A stretch of 64,000 nucleotides of DNA from Paenibacillus humicus NBRC 102415 (GCF_004000905.1 NZ_BIMD01000001.1:1-64000); one strand, 5' to 3'. Shown: positions 8,281 through 17,149, counted from the first letter of the stretch. Notes: a model not told the origin generated them from the sequence alone. Numbers and translations: made by a program.

Positions 8281-9377
8281 ATACGCATCGTATCGGCGTG
8301 CGCGAAACGGCATCGATCGGGATCATCTTCATTATCGCCAAGATTTTTCTTCCTTTTCAGAGGTCGCTGGCGGAAATAGGAGGGACGGCGGCATGGATCA
8401 TCGCCCTCATCGCCGCCATGCTGTGCCCGCTCACCTGGTGGTCGATCCGGGGGGTTCTCCGCCATGCTTCGGGAGGCTCGACCTTGATCGAGGCGACGGA
8501 GGAGATATGGGGACCTTGGCTGGGGACGATATGGAATCTCGTCTATTTCACCTTTTTCTTTACGATTACGTTTCTCGTGCTTCGCGAGTTCTCGGAGCTG
8601 CTGGCCTCCGACATTTTGCCGCGAACGCCGATGAACATCATCATGATCGCCATGCTGATTCCGATTGCGGTCGTGGCCTATGCCGGACTGGAAGCCATCG
8701 GCCGCTTCTGCTGGTCGGCTGCTGGCCTGATCGTGGCGAGCGTCGTCATCGTGCTCATGGGAGGCCTGATGACCCATTTCGAGCCGGACGCCTTGCTGCC
8801 GTTCTGGGGCACGGGACGCTCGCAGGTGCTGTCGCTTGGCCTCGTGAAGAGCTCCTTGTTCTCGGAAATGCTCGTTTTCGGCTTTCTCCTTCCCCGCTTG
8901 AGAAAGACAAGCCAGTGGCCGAAGGCTGCCTGGTGGTGCATGTCGGTATCGGCCTTCACGATCTTCATTACGACGTTCGTTTACTTATTCGTTTTCCCTT
9001 ATCCGACGGCCATCCGTCTGAATGTGCCGATGTTCGAGCTCAGCCGGCTCGTCATTTTCGGCCGATGGATCCAGAGGCTGGAAAGCGTCTTTCTCATTTC
9101 CTGGCTCATCTGCGCCGTCGTGAAGCTGGCCATCGGCTTATACTGCTCGGCGGCCACGCTCTCTCAGATGATGAAGCTGCCGAAGGTCCAGCCGGTTATC
9201 TTTCCGCTCGCTCTTCTCGTGTACGCTTGTTCCATTCTTCCCGGCAGCGAGATGGAGGCCGTATTATGGGATGGCCAATATCTGCGGACGTACGGCTCGC
9301 TCGTGAGCATCGGGATCCCCATGCTGACCTGGCTCCTCGGCATGATCAAGAGCAAGCTGAAGGGGCAGCAGACATGA
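8277..9377 (+). CDS. Spore germination permease-like protein, GerAB/ArcD/ProY family (B subunit)
   Basis: A 366-residue integral membrane protein with about ten helices, of the APC amino-acid transporter fold, which acts as the germinant-binding B subunit. A TTG start at 8277 overlaps the stop of the A subunit gene and is preceded by AAGGAGGA (8260-8267). Family features include the N-terminal RETASIGIIFIIAKIFL, the WLGTIWNLVYF region and the LREFSELLASDILPRTP loop. The ligand cannot be read from the sequence. It overlaps the C subunit gene by 4 bp (ATGA). Confidence 0.94.
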   Translation: MNTHRIGVRETASIGIIFIIAKIFLPFQRSLAEIGGTAAWIIALIAAMLCPLTWWSIRGVLRHASGGSTLIEATEEIWGPWLGTIWNLVYFTFFFTITFLVLREFSELLASDILPRTPMNIIMIAMLIPIAVVAYAGLEAIGRFCWSAAGLIVASVVIVLMGGLMTHFEPDALLPFWGTGRSQVLSLGLVKSSLFSEMLVFGFLLPRLRKTSQWPKAAWWCMSVSAFTIFITTFVYLFVFPYPTAIRLNVPMFELSRLVIFGRWIQRLESVFLISWLICAVVKLAIGLYCSAATLSQMMKLPKVQPVIFPLALLVYACSILPGSEMEAVLWDGQYLRTYGSLVSIGIPMLTWLLGMIKSKLKGQQT

Positions 9378-10669
9378 GGCGCTTTCTGAGAGCGATGCTG
9401 GCGCTGCCGATGGTCGGACTGCCTCTATTGTCCGGCTGCTGGGACCGGCTTGATCCCGAGAACATGGCGTTCATCATGGCCGTCGGCGTCGACCCCGGCC
9501 CGAGCAGCAATTTCATCTATACGTTTGCAGTTGCCATGCCGAAGTCCAGCAACGCCGCCGCAGGCGGAGACAGCTCCGGCGGGAGCCAGGAGCAGATCGT
9601 CGACGTCTTCTCCCAGGAGGCGTCGAATCTGACCGCGGCGCTGATGGCCAGCCAAAGCTATGTCGCGAGGCGGCTGACCCTGATCCATTCCAAAGTGTTC
9701 GTTCTTGGAGAAAGCCTTGCCCGCAAAGGCGTCATGCCGGTATTGGGCGAGGTTGTGCGCAACGACGAATTCCGGAGAACGGTCAACGTCATCACGACGA
9801 AGGGGAGGGCGGATACGTTCATCCATTCCATCAAGCCTACGATGGAAAAAGACATCAATCTCTGGTTCGAGCTGGAGCTGGACCCCCACAATATCGGGGC
9901 TGTCACTCCGCATCACTCCCGATTCCACGATTTCATCGTCGATATGGAGCGGCCAGGCACCGGAGCGACGACAATCCTGTCCGCGGCTCGGCCCGATATC
10001 GAGAGGGGCAAGGCTCGCATTGCGGATGAAGATTCGGACAAGAAGGCTTCGCAGCCCATAGAGGGCGACCAGTATGCCGGAACCTTGCATAGGTCGGGCG
10101 AAACCCCGATCGACTTTTTCGGAAGCGCGGTATACCGGGGGGAAAGAATGGTCGGCTTTCTTACGGCTTATGAAACGATCATGATGAACATGCTGCGCGG
10201 GGAGTTCGAGAAGACGACGCTGGAATTCCGCGATCCGTCCGACGAGAAGCTCACGCTCAGCATCATCATGAGCGCCCAGAAAAAGCCCGACATGGACATC
10301 AAGAGGAACAAGGATGAAATCGAGGTGTCGTTCAAGGTGCGGATGGAGGGAGATCTGATCGGTTCGTTCTCGAAGCTCGATTATACGCTTCCGCAAAACC
10401 AGAAGAAGCTGGAGACTTCCGTCGAAGAGCAATTGAGGGACCGGACGTCCAAAATACTGGACAAAACGATGCATCAATGGAGCACGGATTGCTTCCATAT
10501 CGGCAATCACGTCAGGGCGACATTTCCCACGCTGCAGGATTGGTACGCATTCAAGTGGAGAGACCATATCAAGGAGACCAAATATCGGCTGGATATCCGC
10601 TTCCAGATGCGCAGGCATGGAGACCAGGTTGGACCTGCTGTGGAAGGAGACAAGATGAATCTGAAATGA
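9374..10669 (+). CDS. Spore germination lipoprotein, Ger(x)C family (C subunit)
   Basis: A 431-residue lipoprotein. The start ATG (9374) overlaps the previous stop. The signal peptide ends in a lipobox LLSGC with Cys22 as the acylated residue, followed by WDRLDPENMAFIMAVGVD, the classic GerAC beginning. The C-terminal half contains the Ger(x)C domain ending WYAFKWRDHIKETKY-like sequence. A low-complexity Ala/Gly/Ser/Gln insert near residue 60 (NAAAGGDSSGGSQEQ) is typical of a variable loop. The protein sits on the outer face of the spore inner membrane as part of the receptor complex. Confidence 0.94.
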   Translation: MRRFLRAMLALPMVGLPLLSGCWDRLDPENMAFIMAVGVDPGPSSNFIYTFAVAMPKSSNAAAGGDSSGGSQEQIVDVFSQEASNLTAALMASQSYVARRLTLIHSKVFVLGESLARKGVMPVLGEVVRNDEFRRTVNVITTKGRADTFIHSIKPTMEKDINLWFELELDPHNIGAVTPHHSRFHDFIVDMERPGTGATTILSAARPDIERGKARIADEDSDKKASQPIEGDQYAGTLHRSGETPIDFFGSAVYRGERMVGFLTAYETIMMNMLRGEFEKTTLEFRDPSDEKLTLSIIMSAQKKPDMDIKRNKDEIEVSFKVRMEGDLIGSFSKLDYTLPQNQKKLETSVEEQLRDRTSKILDKTMHQWSTDCFHIGNHVRATFPTLQDWYAFKWRDHIKETKYRLDIRFQMRRHGDQVGPAVEGDKMNLK

Positions 10670-10848
10670 CACAAAACCTGAAAATCGCGTTCATTGCGCT
10701 GTTGTCGATATGGGCAAGCCTTTATGTCGGAGTGCTGATCCCTTCGCTATGGAGGCAAAAAAACTTCCGGGGAGCGATCATCATCGCCATTCTTTCCGCA
10801 TCGGCTCTGACGATGCCGGTAGCCATTACGCTGATCAAGGAAGGTTGA
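10666..10848 (+). CDS. Small two-helix membrane protein in the ger operon (candidate receptor D subunit)
   Basis: A 60-residue protein whose ATG (10666) overlaps the stop of the GerC gene as ATGA, so it is translationally coupled to the receptor. Two hydrophobic stretches are separated by a short basic loop WRQKNFRG (about residues 5-27 and 36-55), ending TLIKEG. Small two-helix D subunits encoded in some GerA-type operons are known to modulate receptor activity; size, topology and position fit that class, but sequence identity to a named D subunit is not something I can verify here. Confidence 0.75.
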   Translation: MTQNLKIAFIALLSIWASLYVGVLIPSLWRQKNFRGAIIIAILSASALTMPVAITLIKEG

Positions 10849-10921
10849 CACGGGCATAGGCTGCGGCTGCTATTCTTCGGCTTGGATACGGCTCGGAATT
10901 CCGTTTTTACACCCGCGTGAT

Positions 10922-10950
10922 TTGACAATCTGCTCGTTCCAGGGTAGACT
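10922..10950 (+). promoter_or_regulatory. Sigma-A promoter of the mrp operon
   Basis: A perfect TTGACA at 10922-10927, 17-bp spacer and TAGACT at 10945-10950. Transcription would start near 10957, giving a leader of about 158 nt before mrpA. Confidence 0.75.
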
Positions 10951-10956
10951 GACAGA

Positions 10957-11114
10957 AATCGAGTGCCCAATCGCATACAAGTTTTTTTCGGAGGAGCCTG
11001 CCACCAGCGGGCTCTTTTTGCGTTTTTTCGGGTATGTAACAAGAAATGCAATTACTTTGGCCTGCGATTGGGAACCATTGGTAGAGAACGAAGTCCGCAA
11101 GAGGAGGTAAGCAG
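10957..11114 (+). promoter_or_regulatory. Structured leader of the mrp operon with internal terminator (candidate attenuator)
   Basis: Between promoter and mrpA lies an intrinsic terminator (arms 10994-11000 and 11008-11014, TTTTT to 11019). It is bracketed by an exact 10-bp inverted repeat, CCCAATCGCA at 10966-10975 and TGCGATTGGG at 11063-11072 (12 of 13 matched if extended), which would close the leader into one long-range structure. A terminator that far downstream of the promoter and before the ribosome binding site suggests premature termination control. I cannot match it to a known riboswitch class by eye. Confidence 0.6.
10994..11019 (+). terminator. Intrinsic terminator inside the mrp leader
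   Basis: GAGCCTG and CGGGCTC arms with a 7-base loop, then TTTTT. It may also serve as the end of the ger operon transcript, 150 bp upstream. Confidence 0.75.
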
Positions 11115-13967
11115 TTGATCTTCATCGTCGTCTTTTTCCCTTTTCTGCTGGCCGCCTTGCTGCCGCTGCTGTCCCGCCTGTTCGGACGCGTCCATGCCGG
11201 CTGGCTTGCGCTGCCTGCGCCAGCTCTGCTGCTGGTCTATTTTGCTTCGCTGCTCCCGAAAGTAAGCGGGGGGACGCCCATCGAGGCCTCCATGCCATGG
11301 ATGCCTTCGCTGGATATCCGCTTCGATCTGTCGGTCGACGGCCTCGGCCTGCTGTTCGCGCTCCTCATCGGGGGCATCGGGGTGCTCGTCACCTTGTATT
11401 CGGTGTTTTATCTCGACAGGAACAAGGAAGCGGTAACCCGCTTTTATGTCTGCCTGCTGCTGTTCATGGGAGCCATGCTCGGCGTCGTGCTGTCCGATCA
11501 TCTCATCGCGCTGTATGCGTTCTGGGAATTGACCAGCGTATCGTCGTTCCTGCTCATCGCCTTCTGGCATCAACGGCCGCAGTCCCGCGACGGGGCGATG
11601 AAATCCATGCTGATTACCGTGCTGGGCGGATTGTCCATGCTGGCCGGCTTCCTGCTGCTGTACCTGCAGACGGACACGTTCAGCATCCGGAAAATCATCG
11701 CTCTCGCTCCCGAGCTTCCGGGACATTCCTTGTTCGTCCCGGCCATGCTGCTCATTCTGCTCGGGGCGTTCACCAAGTCGGCCCAGTTCCCTTTCCATAT
11801 CTGGCTGCCGGATGCCATGGAAGCTCCGACTCCGGTAAGCGCCTATCTGCACTCCGCGACGATGGTCAAGGCAGGCTTGTACCTGGCTGCCCGCATGACG
11901 CCGGTCTTCGCCGGGCAGGCGGTCTGGTATTCCATGCTGATCGGAGCCGGCCTGATCACGCTCTTTTACGGTTCGTTCCGCGCGTTCAAGCAGACCGATC
12001 TCAAGGCGCTGCTCGCCTATTCGACGATCAGCCAGCTCGGTCTCATCATGGCCCTGATCGGGCTCGGCTCCGTCCATTCCGGATCGGAAGGAGGGCTGGA
12101 ATCCATGCTCTCCGCAGCGGCGCTTGCCGCCGCCATCCTGCATCTGGTCAACCATGCCGCCTTCAAAGGAACGCTGTTCATGGCGGTCGGCATCGTCGAC
12201 CACGAGACGGGAACGAGGGATATCCGCAAGCTGGGGGGACTGATGGCTCTGATGCCGGTCACCTTCACGATATCGCTGCTGGGGGCGCTGTCCATGGCGG
12301 GAGTGCCGCCATTCGGCGGTTATATCAGCAAGGAGCTGTTCTTCGCCTCCGCGCTGGACGCCTGGAGGCACGGCTTGCCTCTGCGGACTCCGGTCGTTCT
12401 CGTGCCGCTCGTCGCCTGGCTCGGCAGCGTGTTCACATTCGCCTACAGCCTGCGGTTCATTCTCCGCACCTTCGGCGGACGGGAGAGCGGCCGACTGGAG
12501 AGGCGGCCGCATGAAGCTCCTGCCGGCTTGCTGCTGCCTCCTGCCGTGCTCGGGGCGGCCGCCCTGCTGCTGGGCCTCGCCCCGGGCTTGACGGCGTCTC
12601 CTCTCGTCGCTCCGGCTCTTGCGTCGATCCATCCCGCAGCGGCGGAAGCGGAAATGCATTTCACGCTCTGGCATGGGCTCACCACCGAAGTATGGATGAC
12701 CGCCGGCGTCTTCGCGCTTGGCACGGGAATCTTCTTCCTGCAGCGCAGAGCGGCGCTGCTCCGCGATCCGCTGCCGGCGCCTGTCACCCTGAACGGATTG
12801 TATGGGGGAGTTCTCGGAGGCATGGACCGGGCAGGGCGCCGGCTGACGTCGCTCTATATGACCGGCTCGCTCCGCCATTACACGATGTACTTGTTCGGCT
12901 TCCTCATCCTGGCTCTGGCCGCTACAGCGGCCGCGACGGGAGGAATCGCGATTTCCTTGAAGGGGCTGGCGCCGGTAACGGTCTATGAAGCCGTCATCCT
13001 GACTGCTCTCATCGCCGCTGCCGCCGCCGTGCCGTTCGCCAGATCGAGGCTGATGGCGATCATCCTGACCGGCGCGGTCGGCTACATGGTCGTCCTGTTC
13101 TTTGTCGTCTTCCGAGCGCCGGATCTCGCCCTCACGCAGATCATCGTCGAAACGGTATCGGTCACGCTGTTCCTGCTCTGCTTCTACCATCTGCCGGCCT
13201 TGAAGAGGGACCGGGAATCGCTGCGGTTCCGGCTGCCCAACTTCATCATCGCGCTGGGAGTCGGGGCCGTCATGACGCTGATCGCCCTCGCGGCGTTCAG
13301 CGGACGCTCCTTCGAGTCGATCTCGGACTATTACCTCAAGGAAAGCTACCGGCTGGCCGGGGGCAAAAACGTCGTCAACGTCATCCTGGTCGACTTCCGG
13401 GGCTTCGATACGATGCTGGAGATCGTCGTCCTCGGCGTGGCCGCTTTTGCGATCTACGCCTTGATCCGCCTGCGCCTGCCCCAGGATGAGCCGCGGGAGG
13501 GGGCGGACGCCAGGGAGAAGGAGTTCCGCCTCGTCTACGAGGACGTCCGCAGCAACGACGTCATCCTGCGGACGCTGGCCAAGGTCATCATCTTCATCAT
13601 CCTGACCTTCTCTCTCTATCTGCTCTTCGCAGGCCATCACGAGCCTGGAGGAGGCTTCATCGGAGCGCTGATGACGTCGTCCGCGCTTGTGCTGCTGTCC
13701 ATGGCGTTCGGAATCAAGACGGTGCGCGAGGCGATGCCGGTCGACTTCCGCCTGATGGCGGCGGCCGGCATCGGAGTGGCCGTCCTGACCGGTGTCGGCT
13801 CGATCGTGCTCGGCGTCCCGTTCCTGAGCCATACGTTCGGTTATGTGGACCTGCCTGTGTTCGGCAAAAACGAGCTGGCAACGGCCGTAATCTTCGATCT
13901 TGGCGTCTATATGACCGTCGTCGGCATCACCATGACCATCATCCTGGCCATCGGGAGGGACAAGTAA
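11115..13967 (+). CDS. mrpA: Na+/H+ antiporter subunits MrpA and MrpB fused in one protein
   Basis: A 950-residue polytopic protein, TTG start at 11115 with GAGGAGG at 11101-11107. Residues 1 to about 800 are MrpA: a NuoL-like ion-translocating half with WELTSVSSFLLIAFWH, FPFHIWLPDAMEAPTPVSAYLHSATMVKAG-type region and HLVNHAAFKGTLFM, then the MrpA-specific C-terminal helices with RAPDLALTQ. From about residue 803 the sequence is a complete MrpB, including the GHHEPGGGFIGAL signature and the GVYMTVVG end. In Bacillus subtilis these are separate genes (about 800 and 143 residues); here the frame runs through without a stop. A/B fusions are known for group 2 Mrp (Pha) systems. Role: sodium efflux and pH homeostasis as part of one large membrane complex. 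Confidence 0.96.
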   Translation: MIFIVVFFPFLLAALLPLLSRLFGRVHAGWLALPAPALLLVYFASLLPKVSGGTPIEASMPWMPSLDIRFDLSVDGLGLLFALLIGGIGVLVTLYSVFYLDRNKEAVTRFYVCLLLFMGAMLGVVLSDHLIALYAFWELTSVSSFLLIAFWHQRPQSRDGAMKSMLITVLGGLSMLAGFLLLYLQTDTFSIRKIIALAPELPGHSLFVPAMLLILLGAFTKSAQFPFHIWLPDAMEAPTPVSAYLHSATMVKAGLYLAARMTPVFAGQAVWYSMLIGAGLITLFYGSFRAFKQTDLKALLAYSTISQLGLIMALIGLGSVHSGSEGGLESMLSAAALAAAILHLVNHAAFKGTLFMAVGIVDHETGTRDIRKLGGLMALMPVTFTISLLGALSMAGVPPFGGYISKELFFASALDAWRHGLPLRTPVVLVPLVAWLGSVFTFAYSLRFILRTFGGRESGRLERRPHEAPAGLLLPPAVLGAAALLLGLAPGLTASPLVAPALASIHPAAAEAEMHFTLWHGLTTEVWMTAGVFALGTGIFFLQRRAALLRDPLPAPVTLNGLYGGVLGGMDRAGRRLTSLYMTGSLRHYTMYLFGFLILALAATAAATGGIAISLKGLAPVTVYEAVILTALIAAAAAVPFARSRLMAIILTGAVGYMVVLFFVVFRAPDLALTQIIVETVSVTLFLLCFYHLPALKRDRESLRFRLPNFIIALGVGAVMTLIALAAFSGRSFESISDYYLKESYRLAGGKNVVNVILVDFRGFDTMLEIVVLGVAAFAIYALIRLRLPQDEPREGADAREKEFRLVYEDVRSNDVILRTLAKVIIFIILTFSLYLLFAGHHEPGGGFIGALMTSSALVLLSMAFGIKTVREAMPVDFRLMAAAGIGVAVLTGVGSIVLGVPFLSHTFGYVDLPVFGKNELATAVIFDLGVYMTVVGITMTIILAIGRDK

Positions 13968-14306
13968 ATGGAACTGTTCATGTCTCTAGCCGTCGGCATC
14001 CTGTTCGCCGTAGGCGTCTATCTCATCTTGTCCAAAAGCCTTCTGCGCATCGTGCTCGGAACTTCGCTGCTCACGCATGGAGTGCATCTGCTGCTGCTGA
14101 CGATGTCCCGGCTCAAGGCGGGCTCCGCGCCTCTGCTCGGGGAAGGGGCGGAGCGGTACACCGATCCGCTGCCGCAGGCGCTCATTCTCACCTCGATCGT
14201 CATCAGCTTCGGGGTGACATCCTTGTTTTTCGTCCTTGCCTATCAGACGTACAAGAAGCTCGGGACCGACGATATGGAACAGCTGAGGGGGCAGGAGCAT
14301 GAATAA
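13968..14306 (+). CDS. mrpC: Na+/H+ antiporter subunit MrpC
   Basis: A 112-residue NuoK-like subunit with three predicted helices. The ATG follows the mrpA stop with no gap; the ribosome binding site GGGAGGG lies inside the end of mrpA. LLRIVLGTSLLTHGVHLLLLTM and DPLPQALILTSIVISFGVT are the expected conserved segments. It overlaps mrpD by 8 bp. Confidence 0.95.
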   Translation: MELFMSLAVGILFAVGVYLILSKSLLRIVLGTSLLTHGVHLLLLTMSRLKAGSAPLLGEGAERYTDPLPQALILTSIVISFGVTSLFFVLAYQTYKKLGTDDMEQLRGQEHE

Positions 14307-15786
14307 CCTCGTCGTCCTGCCGCTCCTGTTTCCTTTATGCACCGCCATCATCCTCTTCTTCTTCAAGGAGAAGATCCGGCTCCAGCGGGCCATCGCCGCC
14401 GCCGGCATGGGAGCGACGCTGCTTGCATGCGGCCTGCTCCTGACTCAGGTGCTGCGCAGCGGCACGCAGACGCTGAACATGGGAGGCTGGATGCCGCCCT
14501 ACGGCATCGTCTTTGTCGCCGACCCCTTCGCCGCGCTGCTCGCGGCTGCGGCGACGCTGGTGTCTTCGTTCTGCCTGCTGTACGCCTTCGGCACGGTAGG
14601 GAAGGAGCGGGAGAGATTTTACTTCTATCCGTTCTTCCATCTGCTTCTTGCCGGAGTCAACGGCTCGTTCCTGACCGGGGATCTGTTCAATCTGTTTGTC
14701 TGCTTCGAGGTGATGCTCATCTCCTCCTATGCGCTCATCGTGCTCGGCGGAACGAAGATCCAGCTTCGGGAGACGATCAAATACGTTCTCGTCAACATCA
14801 TCTCCTCGACGCTGTTCGTGGCGGCGGTCGCTTATCTGTACGGTGTGGCGGGAACGCTCAACATGGCGGACCTGTCGGTGAAGGTCGCGGCTGCGGGGCA
14901 GGGGGGAATCCTGAATGTCATCGCCGTCTTTTTCCTCGTCGTCTTCTCGCTCAAGGCGGGCCTGTTCCTGTTCTTCTGGCTGCCCGGCTCCTACAGCGCG
15001 CCGCCGATGGCTGTCGCGGCGCTGTTCGGCGCCCTGCTCACCAAGGTCGGGCTGTACGCGCTCGTCCGCACGTTCACGCTTATATTCCCGAACGATCCGG
15101 CCATTACCCATGCCTGGATCGGCTGGATGGCAGGAGCGACGATGGTGCTCGGCGCCGCCGGCGCCATGGCCTACCGGAGGGTGCTGTCGGTGCTCAACTA
15201 CAACATCGTCATCAGCATCGGCTTCATCGCCTTCGGGCTTGCGGTGTCGAACCGCTCTTCTCTTGAAGGCGTCGTATTCTACCTGCTTCACGACATGGCT
15301 GCCAAGGCTCTGCTCTTCCTGCTGGCCGGCCTCATCCTCCAGGCACGGGGAACCGACCAGGCGGCTAGGCTGGGCGGGCTCATCCGCAGCCAGCCCTGGA
15401 TCGGCTGGATGTTCTTCACGGCCGCGCTCGCGATTGCCGGGATACCGCCGCTCAGCGGCTTCGGCGGCAAGCTGCTGCTCGTGAAAGGGGGCCTGCAGGG
15501 GGACAGCTTCGTGCTGACAGCCATCTCGCTGGCCTCGAGCCTGATCGTCCTGTACACGCTGATCCGCTTGTTCATGGATGTGTTTTTCGGAGAACCGAAG
15601 GAAGAACCGGCTGCCGCGGCCGCCGCCCCGATGCGCGGACATGTCGTCCTGGCGGGTGCGCTGTGCGCAATCGTCGTGCTGATGGGGTTCGGCTCGGAGT
15701 GGATCTATCAGGCCGCCAGCGCCGCCGCCGGCACGCTGTCCGATCCATCGAAATATATTGAAGCCGTATTGAAGGAGCCGGTCTGA
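14299..15786 (+). CDS. mrpD: Na+/H+ antiporter subunit MrpD
   Basis: A 495-residue NuoM/N-like proton-translocating subunit with about 14 membrane helices. Conserved segments include LFNLFVCFEVMLISSYALI (with the Glu typical of the first ion-channel half), LFLFFWLPGSYSAPP, the lysine in FGALLTKVGLYAL and YLLHDMAAKALLFLL. Overlaps both neighbours (mrpC by 8 bp, mrpE by one base in TGATG), so the complex is made by coupled translation. Confidence 0.96.
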   Translation: MNNLVVLPLLFPLCTAIILFFFKEKIRLQRAIAAAGMGATLLACGLLLTQVLRSGTQTLNMGGWMPPYGIVFVADPFAALLAAAATLVSSFCLLYAFGTVGKERERFYFYPFFHLLLAGVNGSFLTGDLFNLFVCFEVMLISSYALIVLGGTKIQLRETIKYVLVNIISSTLFVAAVAYLYGVAGTLNMADLSVKVAAAGQGGILNVIAVFFLVVFSLKAGLFLFFWLPGSYSAPPMAVAALFGALLTKVGLYALVRTFTLIFPNDPAITHAWIGWMAGATMVLGAAGAMAYRRVLSVLNYNIVISIGFIAFGLAVSNRSSLEGVVFYLLHDMAAKALLFLLAGLILQARGTDQAARLGGLIRSQPWIGWMFFTAALAIAGIPPLSGFGGKLLLVKGGLQGDSFVLTAISLASSLIVLYTLIRLFMDVFFGEPKEEPAAAAAAPMRGHVVLAGALCAIVVLMGFGSEWIYQAASAAAGTLSDPSKYIEAVLKEPV

Positions 15787-16265
15787 TGGCATCCCAATTC
15801 CTGATCAACCTCATCATTGCATTTCTCTGGATGTTTCTGTACAACGACTTGACCTTTCCGAGGTTTCTGGCGGGTTACGGCCTCGGCCTGCTGTTCATCG
15901 CCGTCCTGAACCGTTTCCTCAAGAAGGAATTCTATCTTCGCAAGGTGCTGGCCGTCATCAGGCTGCTCGGCATCTTCATCCGCGAGCTGTTCTCCTCCAG
16001 CTTCAAGGTGCTCTACCAGATCGTGAAGCCGCGGCTGGACATGCGTCCGGGCATCGTCGCCATCGATACGGAGCTGAAGTCGAGCTGGGAGCTGACTCTG
16101 CTCGCCTGCCTCATCTGCCTGACGCCGGGCACGCTGACGCTGGACGTATCGGATGACAACCGGGTGCTGTATATCCACGCCATCGACATCGGCGACGCCG
16201 AGCAGCTGAAGGAGCAGATCCGCAGCACCTTTGAAAAAGCGATCATGGAGGTGACGAGAACATGA
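15786..16265 (+). CDS. mrpE: Na+/H+ antiporter subunit MrpE
   Basis: A 159-residue subunit with an N-terminal helical pair (NLIIAFLWMFLYND) and a soluble C-terminus containing SWELTLLACLICLTPGTLTLDV and LYIHAID, the family's hallmark stretch. Its stop overlaps the mrpF start. Confidence 0.94.
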   Translation: MASQFLINLIIAFLWMFLYNDLTFPRFLAGYGLGLLFIAVLNRFLKKEFYLRKVLAVIRLLGIFIRELFSSSFKVLYQIVKPRLDMRPGIVAIDTELKSSWELTLLACLICLTPGTLTLDVSDDNRVLYIHAIDIGDAEQLKEQIRSTFEKAIMEVTRT

Positions 16266-16537
16266 TGAACTCTATGCTTGAGATCTCGCTGGCGCTGCTG
16301 TCCCTCGCAGCGGCCGGCTGCATGTACCGGCTGCTCAAGGGACCGTCGATATCGGACCGGATCGCCGCACTGGATACGATCGGCATCCTGCTGCTGTCGA
16401 TGATCGCCGTGCTCGGGATGCTGGAGGGAACGTCGGCCTACTTCGACATCATTCTGGTCATCGGAATCGTCACCTTCATCGGCACGACGGCTTTTGCGAG
16501 ATACATCGAGAGAGGGGCGGTGTTGGAGGATGAATGA
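16262..16537 (+). CDS. mrpF: Na+/H+ antiporter subunit MrpF
   Basis: A 91-residue three-helix subunit. RLLKGPSISDRIAALDTIG is the MrpF signature, with the conserved Asp in the middle. Two adjacent ATG codons (16262 and 16265) are possible starts. It overlaps mrpG by 8 bp. Confidence 0.94.
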   Translation: MMNSMLEISLALLSLAAAGCMYRLLKGPSISDRIAALDTIGILLLSMIAVLGMLEGTSAYFDIILVIGIVTFIGTTAFARYIERGAVLEDE

Positions 16538-16931
16538 CCTCTGGTCCGCGGCATCAGGGCTCATGGTGCTGTTCGGCTCCATCATCAGCCTGTTCAGCGC
16601 GTTCGGCCTCATCCGCCTGCCGGATGTGTATCTCCGGTCGCATGCGGCTACCAAGAGCGCCACTCTCGGCGTCCTGTTCATCCTGACCGGCGCTTTCCTG
16701 TATTTCGCCGCCGTGCAAGGGCAGTTCAGCGTCAAGCTGCTGCTCGGCATCGTGTTTGTCTTCCTCACCGGACCGGTGGCGGGCCATTTGAATGCCCGCG
16801 CCGCATACCGGACGGGTGTAGGCATGTGGGACAGGAGCGTGCGCGACGATCTCAAGGCCGCCTTGAAAAAGGAGCGCGAGGAAGCCGAATCGAAGAGGAC
16901 GGAGCTCATCCGCCGCTCGGAGGCGGACTGA
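16530..16931 (+). CDS. mrpG: Na+/H+ antiporter subunit MrpG
   Basis: A 133-residue subunit starting at ATG 16530 inside the end of mrpF. GLIRLPDVYLRSHAATKSATLG and FLTGPVAGHLNARAAYRTG are the conserved segments of the MrpG/MnhG/PhaG family. The C-terminal 35 residues form a charged helix rich in Lys, Glu and Arg, longer than the hydrophobic core requires. Last gene of the operon; a strong terminator follows. Confidence 0.94.
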   Translation: MNDLWSAASGLMVLFGSIISLFSAFGLIRLPDVYLRSHAATKSATLGVLFILTGAFLYFAAVQGQFSVKLLLGIVFVFLTGPVAGHLNARAAYRTGVGMWDRSVRDDLKAALKKEREEAESKRTELIRRSEAD

Positions 16932-16975
16932 TTCCCTTGTCCAAGGAGCAGCGGAGGCTGCTGCCAGTCAACCGA

Positions 16976-17004
16976 AGCCGGCTGCCGCAGCCGGCTTTTT
17001 TTTT
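16976..17004 (+). terminator. Rho-independent terminator of the mrp operon
   Basis: Perfect 9-bp stem AGCCGGCTG / CAGCCGGCT around CCG, followed by nine T. Confidence 0.95.
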
Positions 17005-17149
17005 CGACTTCAAGCCGGCCAGGAAGAGCCGGCTCTGTTCATTCTGCCGTCCAAGAAAGAAGTCCAGCATCCTCCGTCCCCGAGCTGGAAGACTTTCCCT
17101 AACCGTCCCGTTATGGTAGAGTGGGAAAAAAACTTGCGGGGGTGCGGAG

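Noticed and set aside
10922-11110. A 62-codon frame through the mrp leader
   Set aside because: Its TTG start lies inside the -35 element, so it cannot be on the transcript.
11052-13832. A 926-codon open frame on the minus strand opposite mrpA, and similar long antisense frames at 21411-24056, 45346-47247 and 24081-24923
   Set aside because: Their translations are rich in Arg, Asp, Gln and Glu with no domain, as expected for the antisense of GC-rich membrane-protein genes; none has a ribosome binding site.
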